Notes under the pieces: generated by a model
Seen by the model: only the letters and a program-made list of their open reading frames with translations
Told to the model about the DNA's origin: nothing
Database searches by the model: none
Part shown: positions 19,290-28,790 of the stretch, piece by piece
Position numbering within the stretch: position 1 is the stretch's first letter
How the letters are laid out: each line of letters starts with the position of its first letter
Translations under genes and position numbers: made by a program
Assembly (NCBI RefSeq): GCF_020404845.1
Contig: NZ_JAIOJZ010000048.1
Coordinates: 1 to 62,188, forward strand
Origin: Streptomyces hyderabadensis
GTDB taxonomy: Bacteria > Actinomycetota > Actinomycetes > Streptomycetales > Streptomycetaceae
DNA: 62,188 bases
Direction of reading: 5' to 3'

Positions 19290-19925
19290 ATGACGGGCAG
19301 CACGATCAAGGACACTCCCGAGGAGTGGGAGATCCGGGGCAGCCAGACCCCCTTCCGGGGCAAGAAGACCTCGGTCCGCACGGACGACGTGGTCATGCCC
19401 GACGGCTCCGTGGTGTCCCGCGACTACCAGGTCCACCCCGGCTCGGTCGCCGTCCTCGCCCTGGACGGGGAGGGCCGGGTGCTGGTCATCCGGCAGTACC
19501 GGCACCCCGTCCGCGAGAAGCTGTGGGAGATCCCGGCCGGGCTGCTCGACGTCCCCGGCGAGAACCCGCTGCACGCCGCCCAGCGCGAGCTGTACGAGGA
19601 GGCGCACGTCAAGGCCGAGGACTGGCGGGTGCTGACCGACGTCTACACCACGCCGGGAGGCTGCGACGAGGCCGTGCGGATCTTCCTCGCCCGGGACCTG
19701 TCCGAGGCCGCCGGCGAGCGCTTCGAGGTCGAGGACGAGGAGGCCGACATGGAGCTGGCGCGGGTGCCCGTCGCCGACCTGGTCCGGGGGGTGCTCGCGG
19801 GCGAGCTGCACAACAACTGCCTGGTCGTGGGCGTCCTCTCGCTGGTCGCCGCCGAGCAGGGCGACGGACTCGACGCGCTCCGTCCGGCCCAGGCGCCGTG
19901 GCCGGCGCGGCCCTTCGAGGCCTGA
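19290..19925 (+). CDS. ADP-ribose pyrophosphatase (Nudix hydrolase)
   Basis: This 211-aa enzyme contains a Nudix box built on GLLDVPGE and RELYEEAHV, preceded by VLVIRQYRHPVREKLWEIPA, the usual ADP-ribose pyrophosphatase context. It would split ADP-ribose to AMP and ribose 5-phosphate. The last box glycine (EExG) is replaced by His, a small departure from consensus. The ATG at 19290 follows a weak AAGGG. Rv1700, the mycobacterial gene at the same position after pyrG, is the known ADP-ribose pyrophosphatase. Confidence 0.9.
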   Translation: MTGSTIKDTPEEWEIRGSQTPFRGKKTSVRTDDVVMPDGSVVSRDYQVHPGSVAVLALDGEGRVLVIRQYRHPVREKLWEIPAGLLDVPGENPLHAAQRELYEEAHVKAEDWRVLTDVYTTPGGCDEAVRIFLARDLSEAAGERFEVEDEEADMELARVPVADLVRGVLAGELHNNCLVVGVLSLVAAEQGDGLDALRPAQAPWPARPFEA

Positions 19926-19995
19926 GGACGCCTTCAGGCGCATTGGTGTGACCATCGGCTGATCCGATCGGGGGATGTGCCCGCCACGCTCCACC

Positions 19996-20023
19996 GGGAA
20001 CGTCGCAGAGCGTGAACTAGGCT
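19996..20023 (+). promoter_or_regulatory. Candidate promoter of the STAND-like gene
   Basis: GGGAAC at 19996-20001 and TAGGCT at 20018-20023 are separated by 16 bp. The -35 resembles ECF-type sigma promoters. The downstream gene pair is reported as developmentally regulated in S. coelicolor, but the sigma factor cannot be read from this sequence. Confidence 0.35.
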
Positions 20024-20086
20024 CTCAAACGCCCGAACCGGGCTTCCGGCGGGCACCGGCGTGCGGTGGGATCGGGAGTGTGGCCC

Positions 20087-22114
20087 GTGACGGATCAGGC
20101 GGTGGACACGGACGGCGTACGACTGTCCCGGGACCCTGCTGCGGACAGTGGATTCCTGGGCCGCACCCGGGAGCTGAAGGAGCTGCGCGCGGACATCGAG
20201 CGCGCCGGCCTCGACACCCTCTCCGGCCGCAAGGCACCCCGGGCGCGCGTGCTGCTCATCGCGGGCCGGCCCGGCTCGGGGCGCACCGCGCTCGCGGAGG
20301 AGCTGGCCGCGCGGGTCGCGGACGACTACCCCGACGGCGTGCTGCGGGCCCGGCTGAGCGAGCCGGACGGCACCCGCGTCCCCGTCGAGCGCCTCGCCCG
20401 GGATCTGCTCACCGAACTGGACCGCACCGCCCCGCCCGGCGCCGACGAGGACGACCTCACCGAGGCGCTGCGCACCGCGCTCGCCGACCGCAGGGTGCTG
20501 CTCCTGCTCGACTCCGTCGCCGACGCCGAGCAGGTCGACGCGCTGCTGCCGGACACCCCTCACTGCTTGGCCGTCGCCGTGGCCGAGGGCCCGCTGACCG
20601 GCATCGCGGACGTCCGCCCGTGCACGCTGGGCGGCCTGGACACCAAGTCGGCCGTGGAGCTGCTGTCCCGCCACACCGGCTCGGTCCGCATCACCGTCGA
20701 CCCCCGGGCGGCCGAACGGCTGGTCGAGCTGTGCCAGGCCCAGCCCGCCGCGCTGACCCTGGCCGGCGGCTGGCTCGCGGCCCGCCCCCAGGCGGCCGTC
20801 GCCGACCTCGCCAAGCACGTGCACGCGGAGAGCCACGAGGAGGGCCCGCTCGGCCGCGTCTTCGGCCTCGTGTACGCCTCCCTGCCCAGCACCGCCGCCC
20901 GGATGCTGCGGCTGCTCTCCCTCGCCCCGGCGGGCCTGGTGGACCCGCACACCGCCTCCGCGCTCGCCGGCTGCTCGGTGAGCGGCGCCCGCACCACCCT
21001 GGACGACTTCGTCGCCCACGGACTGCTGCGCGCCGTCGACTCGCCGCTGCCCGAGTACGCGGTCCCCGGGTGCCTGCACGCCCGGCTGAGCGCCCTGGCC
21101 CGCAAGCACGACCGGCCCGCCGAGCTGCAGCTGGCCCGCGCCCGCATGCTGGAGCGCACGGTGCGGCTGCTCCAGTCCTGCCGGGCGGTCACCGAGACCG
21201 ACAGCCCGCAGTCCCGCGAGAAGCTCCTCGCCACGCCGCGCGACCTGCGCTTCCCGCACCCGAGGGCCGCCGCCGACTGGCTGCGCGCCCGGCGCCCCGC
21301 CCTGCTGGCCGCGGCCCGCCTCGCGGTCGCCGACGGCGAGCTGGACACCCTCGCCCGCAGACTCATGTCCCAGCTGGTGCGGGCCATGGTGGCCCACTTC
21401 GGCACCCGGGCCGCGGCACCCGACCTGTACGGCATCCACCGGCTCGTCCTCGACGTGGCCGAGCGCCGCGAGCTGCCCCGGGAGCGGGCGGCGGCCCTGC
21501 TGAACCTGGCCGACCTGGACGCCCGCACCGGCCGCACCGCCGAGGCCCTGGTGCGCTACCGGGCGGCACTGGACGCCGGGCGCGAGGCGAACGACCCGTA
21601 CGCGACCGGACGCGCGATGGAATCCGTCGGCGGCGCCCACCTGGAGCTGGGCGACTACGACCGCGCCGCCGACTGGTTCGGCCGGGCCCTCGCCCAGCGC
21701 CTCGCCCGTGACGAGCGCGCCGACGCCGCCCGGGTCTACGGCCGGCTCGCCACCGCCCACACCTACGCCGGTCGCTACGGCGAGGCGGTGCGGTCCTGGC
21801 GCGCGGCCGCCGCCGGGTACCGCAAGGCCGGCGACGTGGCCGCGCACGCGCGGGCGCTGGCCGAGCTGGCGCGGGTCCAGGAGTACGCCGGGCGGCCCGA
21901 GGAGTCGCTGCGCACCTGCCGGGAGGCCGTCGACTGGGCCCGCCGGGCCGAGGACGACCGGCTCCAGGCCGCCCTGCACCTGCGGCTCGCCGACACGCTC
22001 GACCGGCTCGGCGACCCCACGGCGGCCGGGCTGGAGCGGAGCGCGGCCGAGCGGATGTTGAGGGAAGATCCCGCGGACGCCTGCGAAATCCGCAGCGCAT
22101 CGTCGGAAGATTAA
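20087..22114 (+). CDS. STAND-like NTPase/TPR regulator-like protein (SCO1774 type)
   Basis: This 675-aa protein opens with FLGRTRELKELRADIERA and a P-loop NTPase region of the STAND class. It has a Walker B-like VLLLLDSVADAEQ and an NB-ARC-type middle, then about five tetratricopeptide repeats from residue 460 to 660. The P-loop reads GRPGSGRT at 60-67, with arginine where the Walker lysine belongs, so ATP hydrolysis may be lost. No DNA-binding domain is seen. GTG 20087 was chosen because CGGGAG lies 8 nt upstream. From memory, the orthologue is sporulation-specific together with the alanine dehydrogenase next door. Confidence 0.8.
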   Translation: MTDQAVDTDGVRLSRDPAADSGFLGRTRELKELRADIERAGLDTLSGRKAPRARVLLIAGRPGSGRTALAEELAARVADDYPDGVLRARLSEPDGTRVPVERLARDLLTELDRTAPPGADEDDLTEALRTALADRRVLLLLDSVADAEQVDALLPDTPHCLAVAVAEGPLTGIADVRPCTLGGLDTKSAVELLSRHTGSVRITVDPRAAERLVELCQAQPAALTLAGGWLAARPQAAVADLAKHVHAESHEEGPLGRVFGLVYASLPSTAARMLRLLSLAPAGLVDPHTASALAGCSVSGARTTLDDFVAHGLLRAVDSPLPEYAVPGCLHARLSALARKHDRPAELQLARARMLERTVRLLQSCRAVTETDSPQSREKLLATPRDLRFPHPRAAADWLRARRPALLAAARLAVADGELDTLARRLMSQLVRAMVAHFGTRAAAPDLYGIHRLVLDVAERRELPRERAAALLNLADLDARTGRTAEALVRYRAALDAGREANDPYATGRAMESVGGAHLELGDYDRAADWFGRALAQRLARDERADAARVYGRLATAHTYAGRYGEAVRSWRAAAAGYRKAGDVAAHARALAELARVQEYAGRPEESLRTCREAVDWARRAEDDRLQAALHLRLADTLDRLGDPTAAGLERSAAERMLREDPADACEIRSASSED

Positions 22115-22256
22115 TGCTTTGAAAGGCTAGACAGAGGGAACACCTTCATTAAACTGGCTCTGCCGCACGTTCTCCTGCGGTCTGACCCGGTGTGCCCGCG
22201 CATGAGCGGGTATGCCTTGTAATAGCCCATCCTCTGAGCCAAGGACCGTGATCCAC

Positions 22257-23372
<1,116 letters not shown>

Positions 23373-23426
23373 GTCAGCAAACGGCAAAGGCGATACGTCA
23401 ACAGTCGTCGTCAACCCCGCACACCC

Positions 23427-23455
23427 GGCCGGACCTTGCCCGACAAGGTCCGGCC
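23427..23455 (+). terminator. Strong terminator after ald
   Basis: GGCCGGACCTTG at 23427-23438 pairs perfectly with CAAGGTCCGGCC at 23444-23455 around a CCCGA loop. Flanking ACAC and GTGT can extend the stem. Confidence 0.85.
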
Positions 23456-23615
23456 GAGTGTGTGTATGGTCACTTTGCGATTCTCGGTCAACTCGCCTCG
23501 AACGTAACGCTTCAACCGATTCGCGCACCGGTGAAACCTGCTGTGCGACGGCCGTACGCCCTTGACAGAGGGATGTTTCATTGCCGACACATCGGGCCGG
23601 GTCCGGCGGATTGTG

Positions 23616-23645
23616 TTGCTGCGGACGGCCGACACGCCATAGAGT
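23616..23645 (+). promoter_or_regulatory. Candidate promoter of the ParA-condensin operon
   Basis: TTGCTG at 23616-23621 and TAGAGT at 23640-23645 are 18 bp apart and would start transcription about 65 nt before the ParA-like start codon. Confidence 0.4.
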
Positions 23646-23717
23646 CGCCGAACGTCGGCATGGTGCCACGCTGACCTGTCTAGAAGTTCCCTGGTCACCA
23701 AGGAGGTAAGACGACTT

Positions 23718-24890
23718 GTGAATGAGTCGACATTTACTCCCGGGGGTGGTCAACCAGGAATGCCGGCACGGACGCACGGTCCCGGGCGTCTTGAGGCGGT
23801 CGGCTCCGTAGCCGTACGCACCTCCGCAGCCGACCACCACAGTCCGCAGGCGACTCGGACAGCACACATGAGTATGGATGGCCAACACGTGAACGCCATG
23901 GCCGGCGACGGAAGTGGCGCGCCCCGCAACCACTTCGCCGACTACGACGAACTGCCCGAGGGGCACTTCTACGACCCGGACGCGGAGTACGAGCCGGATC
24001 CCGAGTACGCCGCCACGCTCGCGCCCGACGCGGCCCGACAGCGCCGTGAGCGCATCGGTCCGACCGGACGCCCGCTGCCGTACTTCCCGATCCCGGGACC
24101 GCTGACCGAGCACGGCCCCGCCAAGATCATCGCGATGTGCAACCAGAAGGGCGGCGTGGGCAAGACCACGTCGACCATCAACCTGGGTGCCGCGCTCGCC
24201 GAGTACGGGCGCCGGGTGCTGCTCGTCGACTTCGACCCGCAGGGCGCGCTGTCGGTCGGACTCGGCGTCAACCCGATGGAGCTGGACCTCACCGTCTACA
24301 ACCTGCTCATGGAGCGGGGCATGGCGGCCGACGAGGTGCTGCTGAAGACCGCGGTCCCCAACATGGACCTGCTGCCCAGCAACATCGACCTGTCGGCGGC
24401 CGAGGTGCAGCTGGTGAGCGAGGTCGCGCGCGAGTCCACCCTCCAGCGGGCGCTCAAGCCGCTGATGGACGACTACGACTACATCGTGATCGACTGCCAG
24501 CCCTCGCTCGGCCTGCTCACGGTCAACGCGCTGACCGCCGCGCACAAGGTGATCGTGCCGCTGGAGTGCGAGTTCTTCGCGCTGCGCGGTGTGGCGCTGC
24601 TGACCGAGACGATCGAGAAGGTCCAGGAGCGGCTCAACCCCGACCTGGAGCTGGACGGCATCCTCGCCACGATGTACGACTCGCGCACGGTGCACAGCCG
24701 TGAGGTGCTCGCGCGGGTCGTCGAGGCGTTCGACGACCACGTCTACCACACGGTCATCGGACGCACGGTCCGCTTCCCGGAGACCACGGTCGCCGGTGAG
24801 CCGATCACCACGTACGCGTCCAACTCCGTCGGTGCCGCCGCCTACCGCCAGCTCGCCAGGGAGGTGCTCGCCCGGTGTCACGCCGAGTGA
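23718..24890 (+). CDS. ParA/Soj-family chromosome-segregation-type ATPase
   Basis: This 390-aa protein has a deviant Walker A, QKGGVGKTT at 143-151, with the signature lysine, then LLVDFDPQGALSVGLG and IVIDCQPSLGLLTVNAL. The first 135 residues are a disordered, acidic extension (DAEYEPDPEYA). The GTG at 23718 is 11 nt after AAGGAGG, a strong site. A shorter start is possible at ATG 23868. It leads an operon with an RHH protein, ScpA, ScpB and RluB. The true Soj/ParA partner of ParB lies near oriC in Streptomyces, so this is a second, condensin-linked ParA (compare Rv1708). Confidence 0.93.
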   Translation: MNESTFTPGGGQPGMPARTHGPGRLEAVGSVAVRTSAADHHSPQATRTAHMSMDGQHVNAMAGDGSGAPRNHFADYDELPEGHFYDPDAEYEPDPEYAATLAPDAARQRRERIGPTGRPLPYFPIPGPLTEHGPAKIIAMCNQKGGVGKTTSTINLGAALAEYGRRVLLVDFDPQGALSVGLGVNPMELDLTVYNLLMERGMAADEVLLKTAVPNMDLLPSNIDLSAAEVQLVSEVARESTLQRALKPLMDDYDYIVIDCQPSLGLLTVNALTAAHKVIVPLECEFFALRGVALLTETIEKVQERLNPDLELDGILATMYDSRTVHSREVLARVVEAFDDHVYHTVIGRTVRFPETTVAGEPITTYASNSVGAAAYRQLAREVLARCHAE

Positions 24891-25453
24891 GTCTGCCGGG
24901 GGCCGACGAACTCTTCCGTACGACAGGGGGAATGGCGCTCCAGGCGTCCACCCCGCGGCGACCGGCGGGCGGCGAGGCCCGGGTGCCGGCCCCGGCGGGG
25001 GAGAGCGACCCGACCGCGGCCGAGGACGCACCGCAGTCGGTCCCCGCGCAGGGCGGGGACGGCGAGGGCGCCGAGCACGCCGCGGCGGACGCGGAGCCCG
25101 GCGCCGCCGGCGAGTCGCACACCCGGGGCACGGAGCGCTCCGCCCGGGCCTCCGGGTCCGGCACGGGCGCGCAGGAAGGTTCTGCCGCCGCCGGCGCCGA
25201 CCGGCCCCGCAAGCGCGGCCGGGCCGCAGCGCGGCGCCCCAGTGGGCGTGAGCGCCACGACGAGAAGATCACCGTGTACGTCTCCGCCGAGGAGCTGATG
25301 GACCTGGAGCACGCCCGCCTGGTGCTCCGGGGCGAGCACGGCCTGGCCGTGGACCGCGGCCGCATCGTCCGCGAGGCGGTCGCCGTGGTCCTGGCCGACC
25401 TGGAGACCCGCGGGGACGCCAGCATCCTCGTACGACGGCTGCGCGGGCGGTAG
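24875..25453 (+). CDS. Ribbon-helix-helix-like protein with long acidic linker
   Basis: This 192-aa protein has about 130 low-complexity Ala/Gly/Glu residues, a basic patch (RPRKRGRAAARRPSGRER) and a C-terminal 55-residue module. The module, with KITVYVSAEELMDLEHARL and REAVAVVLADLE, reads as a ribbon-helix-helix (CopG/MetJ-like) fold. It starts inside the ParA-like gene at GTG 24875. A GTG at 24887 would instead give a 4-bp GTGA overlap. Its position between a ParA ATPase and ScpA suggests a DNA-binding partner of the ATPase, analogous to RHH-type ParB proteins of plasmids. That role is inference. Confidence 0.75.
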   Translation: MSRRVSLPGADELFRTTGGMALQASTPRRPAGGEARVPAPAGESDPTAAEDAPQSVPAQGGDGEGAEHAAADAEPGAAGESHTRGTERSARASGSGTGAQEGSAAAGADRPRKRGRAAARRPSGRERHDEKITVYVSAEELMDLEHARLVLRGEHGLAVDRGRIVREAVAVVLADLETRGDASILVRRLRGR

Positions 25454-25471
25454 CGGTAGCCTGCGGGGGCC

Positions 25472-26935
25472 ATGACCTCGAACGACGCCCCCCGCCCCGA
25501 CCGCGGCCCACGCCCCGGCCGCCGGCGCGCGCTGGGCAGGGGGCCGGCGGCTCCGCCGCCTTCCGAGGGGACGCCTCCCGGTACCGGCACCTTGGGTGCG
25601 GAGGCCGCCGAGCAGGACCTCTGGGCCGGACCGGCCCCCGCGCCGTCCGGGACACCGGCCGCGGGCGTCGGCGGTCGGGGGCGATACCGAACGACGCCGG
25701 GGATGCCTGGGGCACCGTCCGGGGCGGGACCGGATGCGCCGGATCCCGGAGTGCGCTCGGTGACGGACCCGACCGGCACGGACGCCGAGGCACCGGAACT
25801 GGCTCCCGGGGAAGCGGACCGCGAGGGTCCCGAGCCGGTCCAGCGGCCGAGCGCGGCGACCGGGACCACCGCTCCGGCCGACGCGACCGGGGCACCCACG
25901 CGCGCAGGTGCCTCCGAGGCCGCCGGGCCGGGGGACTCCCCCCGGGACGGCGGCGGTGAGGAGGCCTCCGGAACGCGCGGCGAGGGAGGCTCCGGACTGC
26001 CCGGCACCCCCGCTTCCTCCACGGAGGCCGGGCGTCCCGGGCGGCGCGAGCCCGGCGAAGCGGCGGGGGACGGGACGGCGGACGCGCCGGCCGGTGCGGC
26101 CGACGTTGGTGGCGAGGCGGGCGGTGGCGGTGTTTTCAAGGTGCGGCTCGCCAACTTCGAGGGGCCGTTCGACCTGCTCCTCCAGCTGATCTCCAAGCAC
26201 AAGATGGACGTCACCGAGGTCGCGCTGTCGAAGGTGACCGACGAGTTCATGGCCCACATCCGGGCGATGGGGCCGGACTGGGACCTCGACCAGACCACCG
26301 AGTTCCTGGTGGTCGCGGCCACCCTGCTCGACCTGAAGGCGGCCCGGCTGCTGCCCGCCGCCGAGGTCGAGGACGAGGCGGACCTGGCCCTGCTCGAAGC
26401 CCGCGACCTGCTCTTCGCCCGCCTGCTCCAGTACCGCGCGTACAAGCAGATCGCGGAGATCTTCAACGAGCGGCTGGAGGCGGAGGCCCGCCGCTACCCC
26501 CGTACCGTCGGCCTGGAGCCCCACCACGCCGAGCTGCTGCCCGAGGTCGTCATCAGCATCGGCCCCGAGGGCTTCGCCAAGCTCGCCGTGAAGGCGATGC
26601 AGCCCAAGCCCAAGCCGCAGGTGTACGTCGAGCACATCCACGCGCCGCTGGTCAGCGTGCAGGAGCAGGCCGGGATCGTCGTCGCCCGCCTGAGAGAGCT
26701 GGGCGAGGCCAGCTTCCGCGTGCTGGTCCAGGACACCGAGGACACCCTGACCGTCGTCGCCCGCTTCCTGGCCCTGCTGGAGCTGTACCGGGAGAAAGCC
26801 GTCGAGCTGGACCAGGAGACCGCCCTCGGTGACCTGCTGGTGCGCTGGACCGGCGGTGACGGTCAGACCCAGCCGGTGGTGACCGACGAGTTCGACCGGC
26901 CGCCCGAGGCGCCGAAGGAGGAGCAGAAGGCGTGA
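25472..26935 (+). CDS. scpA: Segregation and condensation protein A (kleisin)
   Basis: This 487-aa protein has the ScpA kleisin domain from about residue 222 (FKVRLANFEGPFDLLLQLIS). It continues with DQTTEFLVVAATLLDLKAA, LLQYRAYKQIAEIFNERLEA and the C-terminal winged helix. It bridges SMC heads and binds ScpB. The first 220 residues are an unusually long Pro/Gly/Ala-rich, probably disordered extension. Normal ScpA is about 250-280 aa. An internal start close to the domain cannot be excluded, but no good ribosome site was seen there. The stop overlaps scpB by 4 bp. Confidence 0.93.
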   Translation: MTSNDAPRPDRGPRPGRRRALGRGPAAPPPSEGTPPGTGTLGAEAAEQDLWAGPAPAPSGTPAAGVGGRGRYRTTPGMPGAPSGAGPDAPDPGVRSVTDPTGTDAEAPELAPGEADREGPEPVQRPSAATGTTAPADATGAPTRAGASEAAGPGDSPRDGGGEEASGTRGEGGSGLPGTPASSTEAGRPGRREPGEAAGDGTADAPAGAADVGGEAGGGGVFKVRLANFEGPFDLLLQLISKHKMDVTEVALSKVTDEFMAHIRAMGPDWDLDQTTEFLVVAATLLDLKAARLLPAAEVEDEADLALLEARDLLFARLLQYRAYKQIAEIFNERLEAEARRYPRTVGLEPHHAELLPEVVISIGPEGFAKLAVKAMQPKPKPQVYVEHIHAPLVSVQEQAGIVVARLRELGEASFRVLVQDTEDTLTVVARFLALLELYREKAVELDQETALGDLLVRWTGGDGQTQPVVTDEFDRPPEAPKEEQKA

Positions 26936-27588
26936 GTGAAGCAAGCACCGAGGCTCCGGGCGGCCCGGAGGGCGTCGCCGCCCTCGACCTCAAGCCCGCG
27001 CTCGAAGCCGTCCTCATGGTCGTCGACGAGCCCGCGACCGAGGAACAGCTGGCGAAGATACTGCAGCGGCCCCGGCGGCGGATCGCGGACGCCCTGCGCG
27101 AGCTGGCCGACGAGTACGCCGTCCAGGGCCGCGGCTTCGAGCTGCGCCTGGTCGCGGGCGGCTGGCGCTTCTACAGCCGGCCCGAGTACGCCGCGGCCGT
27201 CGAGGGCTTCGTCCTGGACGGCCAGCACGCCCGCCTCACCCAGGCCGCGCTCGAGACCCTCGCCGTGGTCGCCTACCGCCAGCCGGTCAGCCGCAGCCGG
27301 GTCTCCGCGGTGCGCGGCGTGAACTGCGACGGCGTGATGCGCACCCTCCTGCAGCGGGGTCTGGTCGAGGAGGCGGGCACGGAAGCCGAAACAGGTGCGA
27401 TCCTGTACGTGACGACGAACTACTTCCTGGAGCGGATGGGCCTGCGCGGTCTGGACGAGCTCCCGGAGCTCGCGCCCTTCCTCCCGGAGGCGGAGGCGAT
27501 CGAGGCCGACACGCTGGAAGGGGTCCCGTCGTTCGACCCGGACGCCCCGGATCCGTCCGGGGACGCAGACGACAAGACGGAATTTTGA
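26932..27588 (+). CDS. scpB: Segregation and condensation protein B
   Basis: This 218-aa protein consists of the two winged-helix domains of ScpB (LEAVLMVVDEPATEEQLAKI; QAALETLAVVAYRQPVSRS and VNCDGVMRTLLQRGLVEE) with an acidic tail. It dimerises and caps ScpA in the SMC-ScpAB condensin. The GTG at 26932 overlaps the scpA stop (GTGA). Its own stop overlaps the start of the pseudouridine synthase gene as TGATG. Confidence 0.95.
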   Translation: MSEASTEAPGGPEGVAALDLKPALEAVLMVVDEPATEEQLAKILQRPRRRIADALRELADEYAVQGRGFELRLVAGGWRFYSRPEYAAAVEGFVLDGQHARLTQAALETLAVVAYRQPVSRSRVSAVRGVNCDGVMRTLLQRGLVEEAGTEAETGAILYVTTNYFLERMGLRGLDELPELAPFLPEAEAIEADTLEGVPSFDPDAPDPSGDADDKTEF

Positions 27589-28703
27589 TGCGAAGCAGCA
27601 GCGGCAGGAACAGCAGCGGAAACAACGGCGGGAGCCGTGGTGGCAACAGCGGCGGCCGCGGCGGGAGTGGCGGCGGCCGCGGGAACTACCGCGGCGCCGG
27701 GAACAACCGCGACGACAAGCAGGGCGGCCGTCCGAGGAAGCCGCGTCCGGAGGAGCGGCGCTACGACGTGGGCCCCGGCGCCACCAAGGACGGCCCCAAG
27801 TCCGGGCGCGGCAGCTCGGCCCGCGGCGGCGCCAAGGGCGGCCCGAAGCGGCCCCAGCAGCGCGGCCGCAGCGCCCCGGCCACGTCCCGGGAGTACGAGA
27901 CGCGGGCCGAGGAGCGCAACCGCGAGCGGTACGCGGGCAAGAAGGACGTCAAGCTGCCCAAGACCTTCCCGGGCGCCGAGCAGGAGGGCGAGCGGCTGCA
28001 GAAGGTCCTCGCGCGCGCGGGCTACGGCTCCCGGCGGGCCTGCGAGGAGCTGATCGAGCAGGCCAGGGTCGAGATCAACGGCGAGATCGTGCTGGAGCAG
28101 GGCCGCCGCGTCGACCCGGAGAAGGACGAGGTCAAGGTCGACGGCCTGACCGTCGCCACGCAGTCGTACCAGTTCTTCTCGCTGAACAAGCCCGCCGGTG
28201 TCGTCTCCACCATGGAGGACCCGGAGGGCCGCCAGTGCCTCGGGGACTACGTCACCAACCGTGAGACCCGTCTCTTCCACGTCGGCCGGCTCGACACCGA
28301 GACCGAGGGCGTCATCCTGCTCACCAACCACGGCGAGCTGGCGCACCGCCTGACCCACCCGCGGTACGGCGTGAAGAAGACCTACCTCGCGCACATCGTG
28401 GGCCCGATCCCGCGCGACCTCGGCAAGCGCCTCAAGGACGGCATCCAGCTGGAGGACGGGTACGCGCGCGCGGACCACTTCCGGGTCGTCGAGCAGACCG
28501 GCAAGAACTACCTGGTCGAGGTCACCCTGCACGAGGGCCGCAAGCACATCGTGCGCCGGATGCTGGCGGAGGCGGGCTTCCCCGTCGACAAGCTGGTGCG
28601 CACCGCCTTCGGCCCGATCACGCTGGGCGACCAGAAGTCGGGCTGGCTGCGCCGGCTGTCCAACACGGAGGTCGGGATGCTGATGTCGGAGGTCGACCTC
28701 TAG
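27588..28703 (+). CDS. rluB: 23S rRNA pseudouridine synthase RluB-like, with RGG-rich N-terminus
   Basis: This 371-aa enzyme has an S4 domain (about 136-185, LQKVLARAGYGSRRACEELI) and a RsuA/RluB catalytic domain. Asp236 sits in HVGRLDTETEG, with the later HEGRKHIVRRML. It should isomerise a uridine in 23S rRNA helix 89. The first 125 residues are a Gly/Arg/Ser/Asn-rich tract with many RGG and GGR units, resembling RNA-binding tails and absent in E. coli RluB. ATG 27588 overlaps the scpB stop as TGATG, and an in-frame TTG lies one codon earlier. Confidence 0.93.
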   Translation: MRSSSGRNSSGNNGGSRGGNSGGRGGSGGGRGNYRGAGNNRDDKQGGRPRKPRPEERRYDVGPGATKDGPKSGRGSSARGGAKGGPKRPQQRGRSAPATSREYETRAEERNRERYAGKKDVKLPKTFPGAEQEGERLQKVLARAGYGSRRACEELIEQARVEINGEIVLEQGRRVDPEKDEVKVDGLTVATQSYQFFSLNKPAGVVSTMEDPEGRQCLGDYVTNRETRLFHVGRLDTETEGVILLTNHGELAHRLTHPRYGVKKTYLAHIVGPIPRDLGKRLKDGIQLEDGYARADHFRVVEQTGKNYLVEVTLHEGRKHIVRRMLAEAGFPVDKLVRTAFGPITLGDQKSGWLRRLSNTEVGMLMSEVDL

Positions 28704-28739
28704 GTCTGCCCGGTCTCCCCGGTCTCCCGGGCTTGTTCC

Positions 28740-28790
28740 GAGCACCCACCCCCTTTATAGTCGCAGTGACCATAAAGGGGGTGGGTGCTC
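28740..28790 (+). promoter_or_regulatory. nrtR operator: 51-bp palindromic operator/promoter of the NrtR-like gene
   Basis: GAGCACCCACCCCCTTTAT (28740-28758) and ATAAAGGGGGTGGGTGCTC (28772-28790) form a perfect 19-bp inverted repeat around a 13-bp centre that is itself partly symmetric. TATAGT at 28756-28761 is an excellent -10 box. The right arm supplies the AAAGGGGG ribosome site and ends at the base before the GTG of the regulator. The core TATAGTCGCAGTGACCATA is palindromic in its outer bases and is the likeliest binding site. The layout suggests autoregulation and possibly an mRNA hairpin over the ribosome site. Confidence 0.75.

Larger units (their letters stand above)
23373..23717 (+). 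other. 345-bp region between ald and the ParA-like gene
   Basis: The first part holds the ald terminator. The remainder is relatively AT-rich and contains two promoter candidates: TTGACA at 23562-23567 with a weak -10, and TTGCTG-18-TAGAGT at 23616-23645. A strong AAGGAGG at 23700-23706 closes the region. No convincing small gene is seen. Confidence 0.5.
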
